A DNA stretch of 42,119 nucleotides. Source: a virus. The stretch covers positions 1 to 42,119 of the IMG/VR virus record IMGVR_UViG_3300042444_000089; one strand, written 5' to 3'. The translations under genes were made by a program, and so were the position numbers. Under the pieces are notes generated by a model. It had not been told where the DNA came from. It saw nothing but the letters and a program-made list of their open reading frames with translations, and did no database searches. This document shows, piece after piece, positions 15,513-23,812 of this stretch (the first letter of the stretch is position 1; every line of letters begins with the position of its first letter).

Positions 15513-17059
15513 TGGCAGTCGAACCAGTTGAAATCGTGTTGCAGGGCGTGGACAACGCCAGCGGCACCATCGACAAAGTCACTCAGAAACTGGTCAGCAA
15601 CGAGGAGAAGTATATCTCCAAGTTGAAGGAGCAGTTGATTGCGCAGACCGAGGGCGCGGTTGCTGCAGAGCGGTTTAAGTTGGCGCAGATGGGTTTCAGT
15701 GAAGCAACCATTGAAGCCGCGGCGGCTTTAAAGCAGGAGATTGAAGCTGCGAAAGAGGCTGAAAAGGCTCAGGAAGAACTGGAAAAAAAGAAAAAAGAAC
15801 AACTAGACACAGCCAAAAAAAAGTTTAACGACATCAAGGGGTTGTACAGCGAGGCGGCTGGCCTAGGCGTTCAAATTGGCGAAGGCATCAACGAATGGAT
15901 TCTTGGGGCCAGTGCGTTCCGGATGCAGATGGAACGCATCAACGCTGAGAACAAAAAGATGGCCGAAGGGGTCATGGGCATGCAGCAAAAGCGGCTGGCC
16001 CAAGACTTGGAGAAAATCAGCCTGATGCCACAGGCCGAACAGGCGGACTTGTACGCTCAGAAACTGGACCAGATTAACGAACTGATTGTTGCCCAGCAGG
16101 ACGAGTTGGCAGCGGCCCAGCAGCGGGCGCAGGAAATCAACGAGCAGTACATTGTCCGCATTGGGTTCGACAAGGAAAGCCTGCCGAACGCGCTGGCGAT
16201 CGTGGACCAGCGGCAGGCCGAGCTGGACATCCTGCGGGAGCAGGCTCAGCAAATTCAAGACATCAACGGCGAGCATGCCAAGGAAATCGAACAGCTACGA
16301 AAAAAGCAGCAAATCGAACTTGAGCGGCAGCAGGCCGGCAAGGCTGCAGAAGAACAGCTAAAACGCCTGCGGGCGGAAATTCGGGAACTGAACAACCCAG
16401 GCGAAAATGCTCGCCGCGAGATGGCGGAGATGTTCAGCGCTGACGGTGTGACCGAATCGCAGCGAAACGAACTTGAGAACCTGATGGCTGTGCGTGCCGA
16501 GGCGGAAGAAAACTTCCGCATCGAACAGGAAGGCCGCGACGAGATGCAAGCGGCCATCGAGGAGACAAAGAAGACCCAGCTTGACGCTTACGCCGAAATG
16601 CGGAAATCCATCGAAGACACGCAGAAGGCGATGGAGCAGCAGGCCCAGAAAGAGAAGAACTATCTTGACGCCTTGAAGCAGCGGAACATCGAACTGACCC
16701 AAGGCAAGCGGGCAGCCGAAGAATACAAGGCAGTGCAGGACGGCATCAGCCAGCAGACCATCGACCAAGGCCGGCAACTGTCCATCCAGAACGAACTGCT
16801 GGAAGCACAGAAGCAACTGGCGGACGAGGAGAAGAAGAAGCAGGAAGACCTACAGAAAAAGCTAGGCCAGCCATCGGCACAGCTGCAGGCCCAGCAGTCC
16901 CGCCTGTTGACCCGCAGCGGCAACAACCCCAACGACCGCGCCATCAAGGCCAACGAAAAGGTCGCCGAACTGACGGAGAAAATTGAACGCCTGCAGCAGG
17001 AGCAGCTGGCCGAACTGCGGAAAAACAAGGGAGGCGAGATCATCGTCTTGGGAAGCTAA
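15512..17059 (+). CDS. Tape measure protein
   Basis: A 515-residue protein from ATG 15512 (TGATG overlap with the previous stop; GTG 15509 is an alternative giving one more residue). It opens with VEIVLQGVDNASGTIDKV, the kind of N-terminus seen in tape measures, and is then almost entirely Gln/Glu/Lys/Ala coiled coil, about residues 25-505. At ~1.5 angstrom per helical residue a tail of roughly 75-80 nm would be expected. It is short for a tape measure and lacks clear hydrophobic segments. Neighbours (frameshift chaperone before, distal tail after) support the call. Confidence 0.8.
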   Translation: MAVEPVEIVLQGVDNASGTIDKVTQKLVSNEEKYISKLKEQLIAQTEGAVAAERFKLAQMGFSEATIEAAAALKQEIEAAKEAEKAQEELEKKKKEQLDTAKKKFNDIKGLYSEAAGLGVQIGEGINEWILGASAFRMQMERINAENKKMAEGVMGMQQKRLAQDLEKISLMPQAEQADLYAQKLDQINELIVAQQDELAAAQQRAQEINEQYIVRIGFDKESLPNALAIVDQRQAELDILREQAQQIQDINGEHAKEIEQLRKKQQIELERQQAGKAAEEQLKRLRAEIRELNNPGENARREMAEMFSADGVTESQRNELENLMAVRAEAEENFRIEQEGRDEMQAAIEETKKTQLDAYAEMRKSIEDTQKAMEQQAQKEKNYLDALKQRNIELTQGKRAAEEYKAVQDGISQQTIDQGRQLSIQNELLEAQKQLADEEKKKQEDLQKKLGQPSAQLQAQQSRLLTRSGNNPNDRAIKANEKVAELTEKIERLQQEQLAELRKNKGGEIIVLGS

Positions 17060-17062
17060 CGC

Positions 17063-17935
17063 ATGGCAGTAACCTATTTTGACCGAACATTCAGCAGCGG
17101 CATCAAAACCAGCGTCGACGACAAAGGCTGGACCACGGCAACCGCACAAATCAAGTGGAATGCCTTCGTCGCCACGCCGGACGATAACGAGCTGATCGTT
17201 AAGGCAGACGCACGGGCACCACGGGAAAAGTCCCGGCATCCACTGTTTGCCGGCCTGTTTTGTAATGGCGTGGGCGTGGACCGGCGCGGCCCGCTGCATT
17301 TCGAGGTGGTCGCTGATTACGCCTCGCCACCATACAAGGAAGAGTCAGGCCAGCAGCAGGGGCCACTTTCGCAGCCGGTGCAGGTCAGCTATTTCAGCAT
17401 CACCAGCGAAGAGGAAATCGACGAGGACTTTAACGGCTATCCCATCGTGACAGCGTGCGGCGAGCCGGTGATGGGTATTACCCGGCCGATCAGCGACTTG
17501 GGCATCCGCCTGCAAAAGAACTTTGCCAGCTTTGACCCGGCCAGCTTTTACACGTTCATCGACTGCGTGAACAGCGACACGTTTATCGGGTTTCCACCGG
17601 GCACGCTGCGGATTGCCAGCATCGGCGCAGATGAGCAGTTTTTCACCGACGAAAACGGGAACAGTGTTCCGTTCTGGTCGGTGCAGGTGGAAATCCACGC
17701 ACGCAAACCATACCGGACAACACCGGACAAAGCATGGTGGAAACGCTACCGGCACGAAGGGTTCTACGTCAAAAGCGGCAGCCAGATCGTGCGGGCTGTG
17801 GATGGCAACAAAGAACCAGTTAGCCAGCCGGTTCAGTTGGACGAAGACGGAAACAAACTGGCCGATCAAACACAGTCCACCTGGGTACAGCGGCAGGTCT
17901 TTGCGCCTGTCAGTTTCGCAAGCATGGGATTCTAA
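17063..17935 (+). CDS. Distal tail-region protein
   Basis: A 290-residue protein, three bases after the tape measure. It has mixed beta structure with many aromatic residues (FWSVQVEIHARKPYRTTPDKAWWKRY). The position corresponds to distal-tail or baseplate-hub proteins of siphoviruses, but I see no specific signature, so the role is inferred from order only. No signal peptide, membrane segment or catalytic motif is visible. Confidence 0.6.
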   Translation: MAVTYFDRTFSSGIKTSVDDKGWTTATAQIKWNAFVATPDDNELIVKADARAPREKSRHPLFAGLFCNGVGVDRRGPLHFEVVADYASPPYKEESGQQQGPLSQPVQVSYFSITSEEEIDEDFNGYPIVTACGEPVMGITRPISDLGIRLQKNFASFDPASFYTFIDCVNSDTFIGFPPGTLRIASIGADEQFFTDENGNSVPFWSVQVEIHARKPYRTTPDKAWWKRYRHEGFYVKSGSQIVRAVDGNKEPVSQPVQLDEDGNKLADQTQSTWVQRQVFAPVSFASMGF

Positions 17936-17950
17936 ACTAAGGAGCAGTAG

Positions 17951-18568
17951 ATGCCGATCACCGCATTCATCCCGTCAGGGGAAATCGTCAACAGTCAAAT
18001 TAACACCTTGGCCGCCATCGAACGGACCAAACTGGCCAGCGAGTCCCGCAAGGCCAACATCCCGCTGGAACTGCTGCGGGTGCATGATGCTTTCCAGACC
18101 GACCTGCCAACGACCGCAGCAAGCGACGACCTTGGCCTGATCATCGGCACGTTCGGCACCGATGCCATCACGGTGCAAACCAGCGACAGCAAGAACACCA
18201 GCGTGACGCAGCGGGCACGGTTTACCTATCGCCTGCCGGTCGAGTACGTGGACGGGCAAGCCATCAGTGTGGCAGCGTGGGCTGGCATGCGGACGACTGT
18301 GGCCAGCAGCATCGCCACCATCGACTTCGAGGTTTACAAGAAGAACGACGCCACTGGGCTGGTCGGCAGCGACTTGGTCAGCACGGCAGCCACGACCATT
18401 AACAGTCTGACCGCTGCGGCCAAGGAGTTCGTCATCGACCCGACTGGCCTGACGCACGGCGACGAACTGGACATCCGTGTCACCATTGCAATCACTGATT
18501 CGGCCACCCCCACCGCAGTCATCGGCCGAATTTACAAGCTGTACATGCTGCCAACCGTAAAAGGCTAA
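17951..18568 (+). CDS. Tail-region structural protein
   Basis: A 205-residue protein with a good AAGGAG site before ATG 17951. Its C-terminal two thirds alternate hydrophobic and polar residues (DAITVQTSDSKNTSVTQRARFTYRLPVEYVDG, shortened here, followed by ISVAAWAG), a single beta-sandwich domain. This kind of small beta protein is common at the tail tip and may be a baseplate or fibre-support subunit. Family unrecognised. Confidence 0.55.
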   Translation: MPITAFIPSGEIVNSQINTLAAIERTKLASESRKANIPLELLRVHDAFQTDLPTTAASDDLGLIIGTFGTDAITVQTSDSKNTSVTQRARFTYRLPVEYVDGQAISVAAWAGMRTTVASSIATIDFEVYKKNDATGLVGSDLVSTAATTINSLTAAAKEFVIDPTGLTHGDELDIRVTIAITDSATPTAVIGRIYKLYMLPTVKG

Positions 18569-18570
18569 AC

Positions 18571-19257
18571 GTGGCAAAAGCCTACGCACTAACGGAAAAC
18601 GTGGCACGCTGGGCGGTCGAACAGGCCGGCATGCGGCAGGGTACAACCGCGCCGCCTGACCTTGGCACGTTTCGGGACACGCCTGACGGGCGGTTTATTT
18701 TCCGCAACGCCAGCAGCGAAACGGTCCCGGCATTCGGCTGCATCAAGGTGACCGGCGTTACCTTCGCAGGTGAACGCTACTGCTTGACCGGCGACAAGCC
18801 GGACGGAAACGCCGGCGTCTTCGTGTTTAACAGCATCGAACCAGTGCCGGCTGGGGAAAATGGCGTTTGCTTTGTCGGGCCAATCTGCCGCGCCGCAGTC
18901 GCCAGCGATTCTGCCAACGTGCTTTATAACGGCGAGTGTATCGGCCCCGATGGATGGGAACTGGTCAGCACGCCAGGCGGACCCCAGCGTTTCCTTGGCC
19001 GGCTGGATGATTACAGCGTCGATAACGTGGCCTTTGTGCTGAACCGGCCAGCCAGCGACTGCGACGATTCCAGCAGCGGCAGCGACAGCGTTTGCCAAGG
19101 CATTCCAGGCGTGGACTTGGACGCGCTGCCAACCGTGGCAGCGGCTAACGTCGACTTCGTGCTGGCCATTAAGGACGGGTGCTTGGTTAAGGTCGCCCTG
19201 AGCGAGTGCGTCACAGACAGCAGCAGCGGAAGCGGTGGCGGGCCTGTCCCTGAGTAA
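18571..19257 (+). CDS. Tail-region protein with Ser/Gly linkers
   Basis: A 228-residue protein starting at GTG 18571, two bases after the previous stop. It has an N-terminal helix (ENVARWAVEQAGMRQG), a central domain with ETVPAFGCIKVTGV and NAGVFVFNSIEPVPAGENGVC patterns, then an acidic Ser linker (DCDDSSSGSDS) and a short C-terminal part ending in SSSGSGGGPVPE. The next gene has a closely similar Ser/Gly tract, so both may belong to the same appendage. Function unknown. Confidence 0.6.
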   Translation: MAKAYALTENVARWAVEQAGMRQGTTAPPDLGTFRDTPDGRFIFRNASSETVPAFGCIKVTGVTFAGERYCLTGDKPDGNAGVFVFNSIEPVPAGENGVCFVGPICRAAVASDSANVLYNGECIGPDGWELVSTPGGPQRFLGRLDDYSVDNVAFVLNRPASDCDDSSSGSDSVCQGIPGVDLDALPTVAAANVDFVLAIKDGCLVKVALSECVTDSSSGSGGGPVPE

Positions 19258-19262
19258 AAGCA

Positions 19263-20138
19263 ATGCAGCAACTTTGGTTCAACCAAAACGGAATCCTACA
19301 CGACGGCATCGGTCTGCTGCTGTGTTCGTATTGCCCCTGCGATGTGCCGCCAAGCGGAAGCAGTAGCAGTAGCAGTAGCGGTAGCGGTTCGGGAAGTGGC
19401 AGCAGTGGACCTTGTGGCTGCTGCTACACGTTTAACATTCAATCAAGCCTCGACGGTGGCGGGTTATGCGGCGAGCCAGCGGGCGGCAATGTCTGCGGCT
19501 GTGTGGAGTTTACGGACTACCCGACGCAGGTTTGCAGCGGTGGCGCGTGGTCGGTGACTTTCCAGCTAAACATCAGCACTGACTGCGAGGGTGACTTGAC
19601 TGGGGCTGTCTTAGAGTTTCCTGCTGGCTGGACGATTACAAACAACGGCGGCGGAAGTGTTAGCGGGCAGGTGGTCACGTTTACGACGACCGACCCAAAC
19701 GCCACGTTTACGGTGTCGGGCACTATCGACGAATTTTATTCTTGCGACGATGCGCAGGTTTCTATTCTTGGATACGTCACGCCTTTGCAGATCGAACGTG
19801 GTGTTCAATTAGTGTACGACTGCCAATGCTTTGAACCTTGCACTGTTAATACCTCTTGCTGCCCAGACAACCCGGTCCCAATGAGTTTGACCGTCACATT
19901 TACCGGCGGAAGTTGTGCGGGCACTTACACAATGAACTGGTTTTCGGATACCAGCGAGTGGATTTCTGAGGATGCACCAATCACGCTGCGCATGACCTGC
20001 GAGGAATTTGGGTGGTACTTATCTAGCGACGGGTTCGCTGAGTCGCCGGTGTCAGTGACCTGTAGTCCGTTTGAGTTGGTGTTCAGCATTTTCAGCGATC
20101 CGTTCTGCGGCGACTTTACTATCACAATCACCGGCTAA
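19263..20138 (+). CDS. Cys-rich structural protein with poly-Ser/Gly tract
   Basis: A 291-residue protein. The N-terminal 35 residues include CSYCPC, followed by a Ser/Gly tract (about residues 36-55) encoded by AGCAGT-type hexamers, then GPCGCC and a Cys-rich region. From about residue 85 there is a bacterial Ig-like beta-domain (SVTFQLNISTDCEG, GWTITNNGGGSVSG) and a second beta region to the end. More than 20 cysteines suggests disulphide bonding in the virion or metal binding. There is no signal peptide. Probably an appendage or tail-tip protein, inferred from position. Confidence 0.6.
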   Translation: MQQLWFNQNGILHDGIGLLLCSYCPCDVPPSGSSSSSSSGSGSGSGSSGPCGCCYTFNIQSSLDGGGLCGEPAGGNVCGCVEFTDYPTQVCSGGAWSVTFQLNISTDCEGDLTGAVLEFPAGWTITNNGGGSVSGQVVTFTTTDPNATFTVSGTIDEFYSCDDAQVSILGYVTPLQIERGVQLVYDCQCFEPCTVNTSCCPDNPVPMSLTVTFTGGSCAGTYTMNWFSDTSEWISEDAPITLRMTCEEFGWYLSSDGFAESPVSVTCSPFELVFSIFSDPFCGDFTITITG

Positions 20139-20212
20139 CACTGGGGAAATAATGGCGATAACCCACCAGACTGACCGAATACACCATCGCAATCTTTCAA
20201 CGGAGGACTGCG

Positions 20213-20404
20213 ATGAAACTGGACTGGATTGGCAACTGCCTGACTTGGTTCGTGCTGCTGTCGGTGGCAATTCTTGGTGTCCTGCTGGTGAGCTGGATAC
20301 TGATGCCGCCGGTGTCTGGTCTATCCCTTTGGCAAGAAGTTCAAGGGGGTAACGATTGGGAGGGCATGACAAAAACGCTGCAGGACATGGCGCGGGGCAA
20401 GTAG
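20213..20404 (+). CDS. Small single-pass membrane protein
   Basis: A 63-residue protein behind a strong CGGAGG site at 20201. One hydrophobic segment (FVLLSVAILGVLLVSWILM, residues 13-31) followed by a short polar tail. Downstream of structural genes and overlapping the glycosyltransferase start, so expression is probably coupled. It could be a small holin-like or superinfection-related protein; neither is supported beyond topology. Confidence 0.55.
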   Translation: MKLDWIGNCLTWFVLLSVAILGVLLVSWILMPPVSGLSLWQEVQGGNDWEGMTKTLQDMARGK

Positions 20405-22053
20405 CTTTCGTTTGGCCTTTCTGGCAGCGGCCGGCAAAATACGACGAACTTCGCTGGTCGGTTCGCAGCGTGTTCCAAAACTTTCAAGCGGAAGGGCGCG
20501 AAGTCCAGACCGTCATCGTGGGCGACCAGCCGGTTATCCGCAGGCAGTCGCAAAGTTGGTACACCGGGCGAGTGATCCCGGTCCCTCGCACCGTTCAAGG
20601 AACTGGCCGCGTTGGCGTCAAGGATGCCGTGGGCAAGTGGATGGCGGCACTGGCGGACGATTCACTGCCGGACACGCTCGTCTGGATGATGGACGATGTC
20701 TATTTTCTCAAGCCGGTCACGCTGGCCGAGCTGTCGCTGCCCCGTTCTTTTGGGCTGGTGTCCCGTCCAAGACTGGACCAACAAACTGGCGGCAGTTGGT
20801 GGCAGCGTGCCAAGCGCGAAACGCTGCTTGCCTTGTCGGATGCCGGCCTGCCCACGTTCGACTTTTCGACGCACCTGCCGCACGTTGTCGACCGTCGCCG
20901 CTGCCTTGAAATTTTGACCCGTTTCGATGCCGCTAACCGCATGTTGCTGTGGGAGCTGCTTTATGAAAACAGCGTTCTGGCCGAGTCTCCGCAACCTGCA
21001 ACGCCTTTTCTGCGAATCATCAGCGACGCCAAATGCCTTGCCGGGACACGCAACGCAGCAGCGAAGGCAACGGTGCTGGTGTCTGCCGGCAACGCATGGA
21101 ACGAGGCCCACCGCACCTTCCTTTACCAGACATTCCCCAGCCGGTCACCAGTCGAAGCGGACGACCCCATACCGCCAAGGCCAATTAAACCAGCGGCACC
21201 CGCAGCACAACCCGCGCCAGCACCAACTGCCGCCCCAGCGATTCACGCCAGCCGGCCGCGGGTGACCTGCGTCATGAATGCGTGGGGCAGGCCGCAGGCG
21301 TATCCGTGCCAATTCAATGCACTGAAAAAGCAGACCGTTGAGAACGACGTGCTGGTGTGGCAGAACGCACACGACGCCAGCCGCAAGGACTGGAAGCGGG
21401 ACTGGTTCGACGAAGCGCAGGTCACGCACGCCGGCTGCAATCGCAACCTCGGCGTCTGGTCCCGGTTTGCCTACGCGCTGAACGCCAGCACGGAATTCGT
21501 GTGCGTGTTTGACGACGACATTGTCCCCGGTCCCAAGTGGCTGGAGCATTGCCTAGAAACGTTCCAGAAACACCCCGGCCTGCTGGGCGGCAATGGCGTG
21601 ATCTTCCACAGCCTGACTAATTACAACAACCGCACTAACTACGGCTGGGCGTTTCCGAACCGCTACTGCACGCACGTTGACATTGTCGGGCACGCTTGGT
21701 TCTGCCGGCGCGAATGGCTGGGCCTGTTCTGGTCGGAGATGCCTGACCCGACGCAGCCGGTTATTGCGGGCGAAGATTTCCACTTCAGCTATATGCTGCA
21801 GAAGCACGGCATCCGCACGCTGGTCCCGCAGCACCGCACGAACCAGCCGGAAAAGTGGAGCTGCCGCAACCCGAAGCAGGGCAAGCAGTTTGGCCGGTCG
21901 CCGGTCGCGCTGAGCAAACACCCGCAGCACAGCCGCACAATTCAGCAGGGCCTTGCCCTGTACGTCAAAAAAGGTTTTAGGCTAATTGAACACGACAGGC
22001 TAACACAGGAGGCGACTGATGAAGCCCAAGACACCGCATCGGGTACTGGCTGA
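20356..22053 (+). CDS. Two-domain glycosyltransferase
   Basis: A 565-residue protein, probably starting at TTG 20356 seven bases after GGGGG; no in-frame ATG lies near. Domain 1 (residues ~15-260) contains a WMMDDVYFL acidic motif at 110-118, like Stealth-type or similar sugar transferases. A Pro/Ala linker (about 271-300) leads to domain 2, a GT-A fold with FDDDIVPGPKW (385-395) as the metal-binding DXD and GEDFHFSYMLQKHG (472-485). It would transfer sugar from a nucleotide sugar. The target could be virion proteins, DNA or host surface; not determinable here. The 3' end overlaps the next gene by 35 bases. Confidence 0.8.
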   Translation: MGGHDKNAAGHGAGQVAFVWPFWQRPAKYDELRWSVRSVFQNFQAEGREVQTVIVGDQPVIRRQSQSWYTGRVIPVPRTVQGTGRVGVKDAVGKWMAALADDSLPDTLVWMMDDVYFLKPVTLAELSLPRSFGLVSRPRLDQQTGGSWWQRAKRETLLALSDAGLPTFDFSTHLPHVVDRRRCLEILTRFDAANRMLLWELLYENSVLAESPQPATPFLRIISDAKCLAGTRNAAAKATVLVSAGNAWNEAHRTFLYQTFPSRSPVEADDPIPPRPIKPAAPAAQPAPAPTAAPAIHASRPRVTCVMNAWGRPQAYPCQFNALKKQTVENDVLVWQNAHDASRKDWKRDWFDEAQVTHAGCNRNLGVWSRFAYALNASTEFVCVFDDDIVPGPKWLEHCLETFQKHPGLLGGNGVIFHSLTNYNNRTNYGWAFPNRYCTHVDIVGHAWFCRREWLGLFWSEMPDPTQPVIAGEDFHFSYMLQKHGIRTLVPQHRTNQPEKWSCRNPKQGKQFGRSPVALSKHPQHSRTIQQGLALYVKKGFRLIEHDRLTQEATDEAQDTASGTG

Positions 22054-23020
22054 AAAGCTGTGCAAGAAGTTTCCAGACACACCGAGCCGCACACTGGCCA
22101 AGCGTGTTGCCGCAGAGTGCAAGGTAAACATGGAAATAGCACGGACTGCGGTTCGGACTGTGCGTGGGTGCAACGGCAAATTTCGCCGAGAGCAAACGCT
22201 GGACAAGTCGCTGTTCAAGCCGCCAGGCAAAGCAGGGGCTAAGCCGAAACTGCCGCCGAGTTTGGCCAAGAAGTGGGAGCCGTTTGAACTGGGCGGAGGA
22301 ATAACCGTCGGCGTTATCAGCGACCTGCATATTCCGTATCACGACGAACAAGCCATCCAAGCGGCGGTCGCCTATCTTCGCAGACGCAGGCCGGACGTGC
22401 TGCTAATCAACGGCGACTATGGCGACTGGTACAGCGTCAGCAGGTACATGAAAGACCCGAAGAAGCGGAGGCTGAAGCGGGAGATCAGAATGCAGCGAGA
22501 TGGGCTGAAGTGGCTCCGGTCACAATTTCCCAAGGCTCGCATCGTCGCCAAGGAAGGTAATCACGAACTTCGATGGAGTCACTTCCTTTTTAACTCGGCC
22601 CCTGAGGTGAGTGAGTTTCCGCAGGTCAGTCTGCCCCGCATTCTGGGAATGAAGACGCTGGGGATTGAGTACGTTGACAACCAGCGGCCAATCATGGCAG
22701 GCAAGCTGCCAGTCTTCCACGGCCACGAGCTTGGGAAGGGCATCAGCAGCCCGGTCAACGCATCGCGCGGCGTGTTTACTCGCATGATTTCCACGGCACT
22801 GGTCGGGCACCACCACAGAACCAGCAGCCACACGGAACCGAACTGGAAGCATGAGGAGATTGTATGCTGGTCGACTGGGTGCCTGTGCAATCTCAACGCC
22901 GAGTATGCCGTCATTAACAAATGGAATGCCGGGTTTGCTGTGGTCGAGGTGGACGGCAGCGGCCAATTCCAAGTGGATAACCTGCGTCTCAATACCGACT
23001 ACGCTGTCCGCAGCGGCTGA
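22019..23020 (+). CDS. Metallophosphoesterase (calcineurin-like)
   Basis: A 333-residue protein. The first ~95 residues are basic and helical and may bind nucleic acid. The catalytic domain has the complete metal-ligand series: SDLHIPYH (about 100-107), INGDYGDWY (129-137), KEGNHELRW (178-186), HGHELG (238-243) and GHHHRTSSH (262-270). It would hydrolyse phosphoesters of an unknown substrate. Such enzymes occur in phages as putative nucleases or phosphatases. The overlap with the glycosyltransferase suggests coupled expression. Confidence 0.85.
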   Translation: MKPKTPHRVLAEKLCKKFPDTPSRTLAKRVAAECKVNMEIARTAVRTVRGCNGKFRREQTLDKSLFKPPGKAGAKPKLPPSLAKKWEPFELGGGITVGVISDLHIPYHDEQAIQAAVAYLRRRRPDVLLINGDYGDWYSVSRYMKDPKKRRLKREIRMQRDGLKWLRSQFPKARIVAKEGNHELRWSHFLFNSAPEVSEFPQVSLPRILGMKTLGIEYVDNQRPIMAGKLPVFHGHELGKGISSPVNASRGVFTRMISTALVGHHHRTSSHTEPNWKHEEIVCWSTGCLCNLNAEYAVINKWNAGFAVVEVDGSGQFQVDNLRLNTDYAVRSG

Positions 23021-23194
23021 GCCGAGCATACGCCCAGATAATCGTATCGTCGAAGTCGTCGCTGCCATCGTCGAAATCGAACATTGCCCCGCCTCCATGC
23101 CTGACCTGCTCGCCAGTGTCATTTTACGGGGCCGGGCTGGGCCTGTTCGGTTAATTTTCCTGCACGGGAAAACGGCGGGAATTTGTGGGGTTTT

Positions 23195-23269
23195 GTTACC
23201 GTGCGGGGTTACGACACTTGGCAAAATATTTTTAGATTGTCGGCTTGCGTTAGTGGTAACTGCCGTTAC
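23195..23269 (+). promoter_or_regulatory. GTAAC/GTTAC operator-like repeats
   Basis: Four copies of GTTAC or its complement: 23195-23199, 23208-23212, and a converging pair GTAAC tgcc GTTAC at 23256-23269. The last pair is a perfect inverted repeat and covers the start of the -10 box of the next gene, so binding there would block transcription. The preceding region (23021-23194) holds no gene I accept. Operator function is inference; five-base motifs occur by chance, but the last pair is well placed. Confidence 0.4.
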
Positions 23270-23272
23270 AAT
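23267..23272 (+). promoter_or_regulatory. -10 box, likely leaderless promoter of HTH gene
   Basis: TACAAT, one mismatch from TATAAT, with a weak TTGCGT 16 bases upstream. The ATG begins eight bases after it, and no ribosome site lies between, so the transcript would start at or next to the start codon. Confidence 0.45.
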
Positions 23273-23280
23273 CGCCGGGC

Positions 23281-23472
23281 ATGGACAAGTTTGCAAAACA
23301 AATCGAGAAACGCATTCGGCAAAAGGGCTGGAGTTTACGCCGTGCCGCTGCCGAAATAGGTTGTACGCATTCGATGCTGAGTTACGTTGTGCGAGGTAAA
23401 CGCGGCGTCAGTCTCAAACTGGCAGTTAGAGCGGCCAAGGTGCTTGGTATTTCAATCAGCGAATGCACTTAG
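23281..23472 (+). CDS. Cro/C1-type HTH regulator
   Basis: A 63-residue protein that consists of one helix-turn-helix domain: a basic first helix, SLRRAAAEIGCTHSMLSYVVRGKRGVS as the HTH (residues ~18-44), then a third helix ending LGISISEC. It probably regulates its own promoter, since the inverted repeat at 23256-23269 overlaps the -10 box. No dimerisation or cleavage domain is present, so it is Cro-like rather than a CI-like repressor. It opens the early gene region. Confidence 0.8.
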   Translation: MDKFAKQIEKRIRQKGWSLRRAAAEIGCTHSMLSYVVRGKRGVSLKLAVRAAKVLGISISECT

Positions 23473-23513
23473 TTTTTTTGCGATACTGGAAACTATAGCG
23501 AACAGGTGAACGG

Positions 23514-23609
23514 ATGGAATCGTACACGTTGCCGAGGATTCGACTGCTGCAATACGTGGCGGCGAATGTAAACTATCGAGTAGGGTTATTGCTTGAGGTG
23601 CTGGCATGA
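23514..23609 (+). CDS. Very small protein (31 residues)
   Basis: ATG 23514 follows AGGTG with suitable spacing and the frame stays open for 31 codons (MESYTLPRIRLLQYV...). Its TGA overlaps the next ATG (ATGA), as with most gene pairs here, which is the main reason to accept it. The peptide looks like a single helix with hydrophobic faces. No function can be given. Confidence 0.45.
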   Translation: MESYTLPRIRLLQYVAANVNYRVGLLLEVLA

Positions 23610-23812
23610 TTCTGGACTTGGAATTGACATGCGAGGAAATGGAACGGCTACAGCAGATCCGCAGCGGCTGGAGTGATGATGAGATGGCAAGGCGTGCGGA
23701 AGGTTACCGGGTGAGCGAGATGGTCCAGATGTTTGCTGGACATCAGCGGCAGCTGGAACTGAAACGCCAGCGAGATTTGCGGCGAGTCCGCAGACTGCGA
23801 GGGATTGTTTGA
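23606..23812 (+). CDS. Small helical early protein
   Basis: A 68-residue charged helical protein. The N-terminus is acidic (ELTCEEMERLQQI), the C-terminus strongly basic (LELKRQRDLRRVRRLRG), which could bind nucleic acid or a protein partner. A motif-like WSDDEMARRAEGY lies in the middle. It overlaps the next gene by four bases. Family unrecognised. Confidence 0.6.
   Translation: MILDLELTCEEMERLQQIRSGWSDDEMARRAEGYRVSEMVQMFAGHQRQLELKRQRDLRRVRRLRGIV

Noticed and set aside
20153-20352. A 66-codon frame starting at ATG 20153 behind GGGGAAA
   Set aside because: It lies in another frame over the better supported membrane protein gene at 20213, which has a stronger ribosome site (CGGAGG) and a clear membrane segment.
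22989-23084. Minus-strand 31-codon frame with a good GGAGG site, encoding an acidic peptide (MFDFDDGSDDFDD...)
   Set aside because: It would be the only minus-strand gene in the window and partly overlaps the metallophosphoesterase; no promoter is seen. Worth recalling if antisense transcripts are found.
22520-23296. Long minus-strand frame opposite the phosphoesterase and regulator region
   Set aside because: It covers catalytic codons of the phosphoesterase on the other strand and has no motif of its own.
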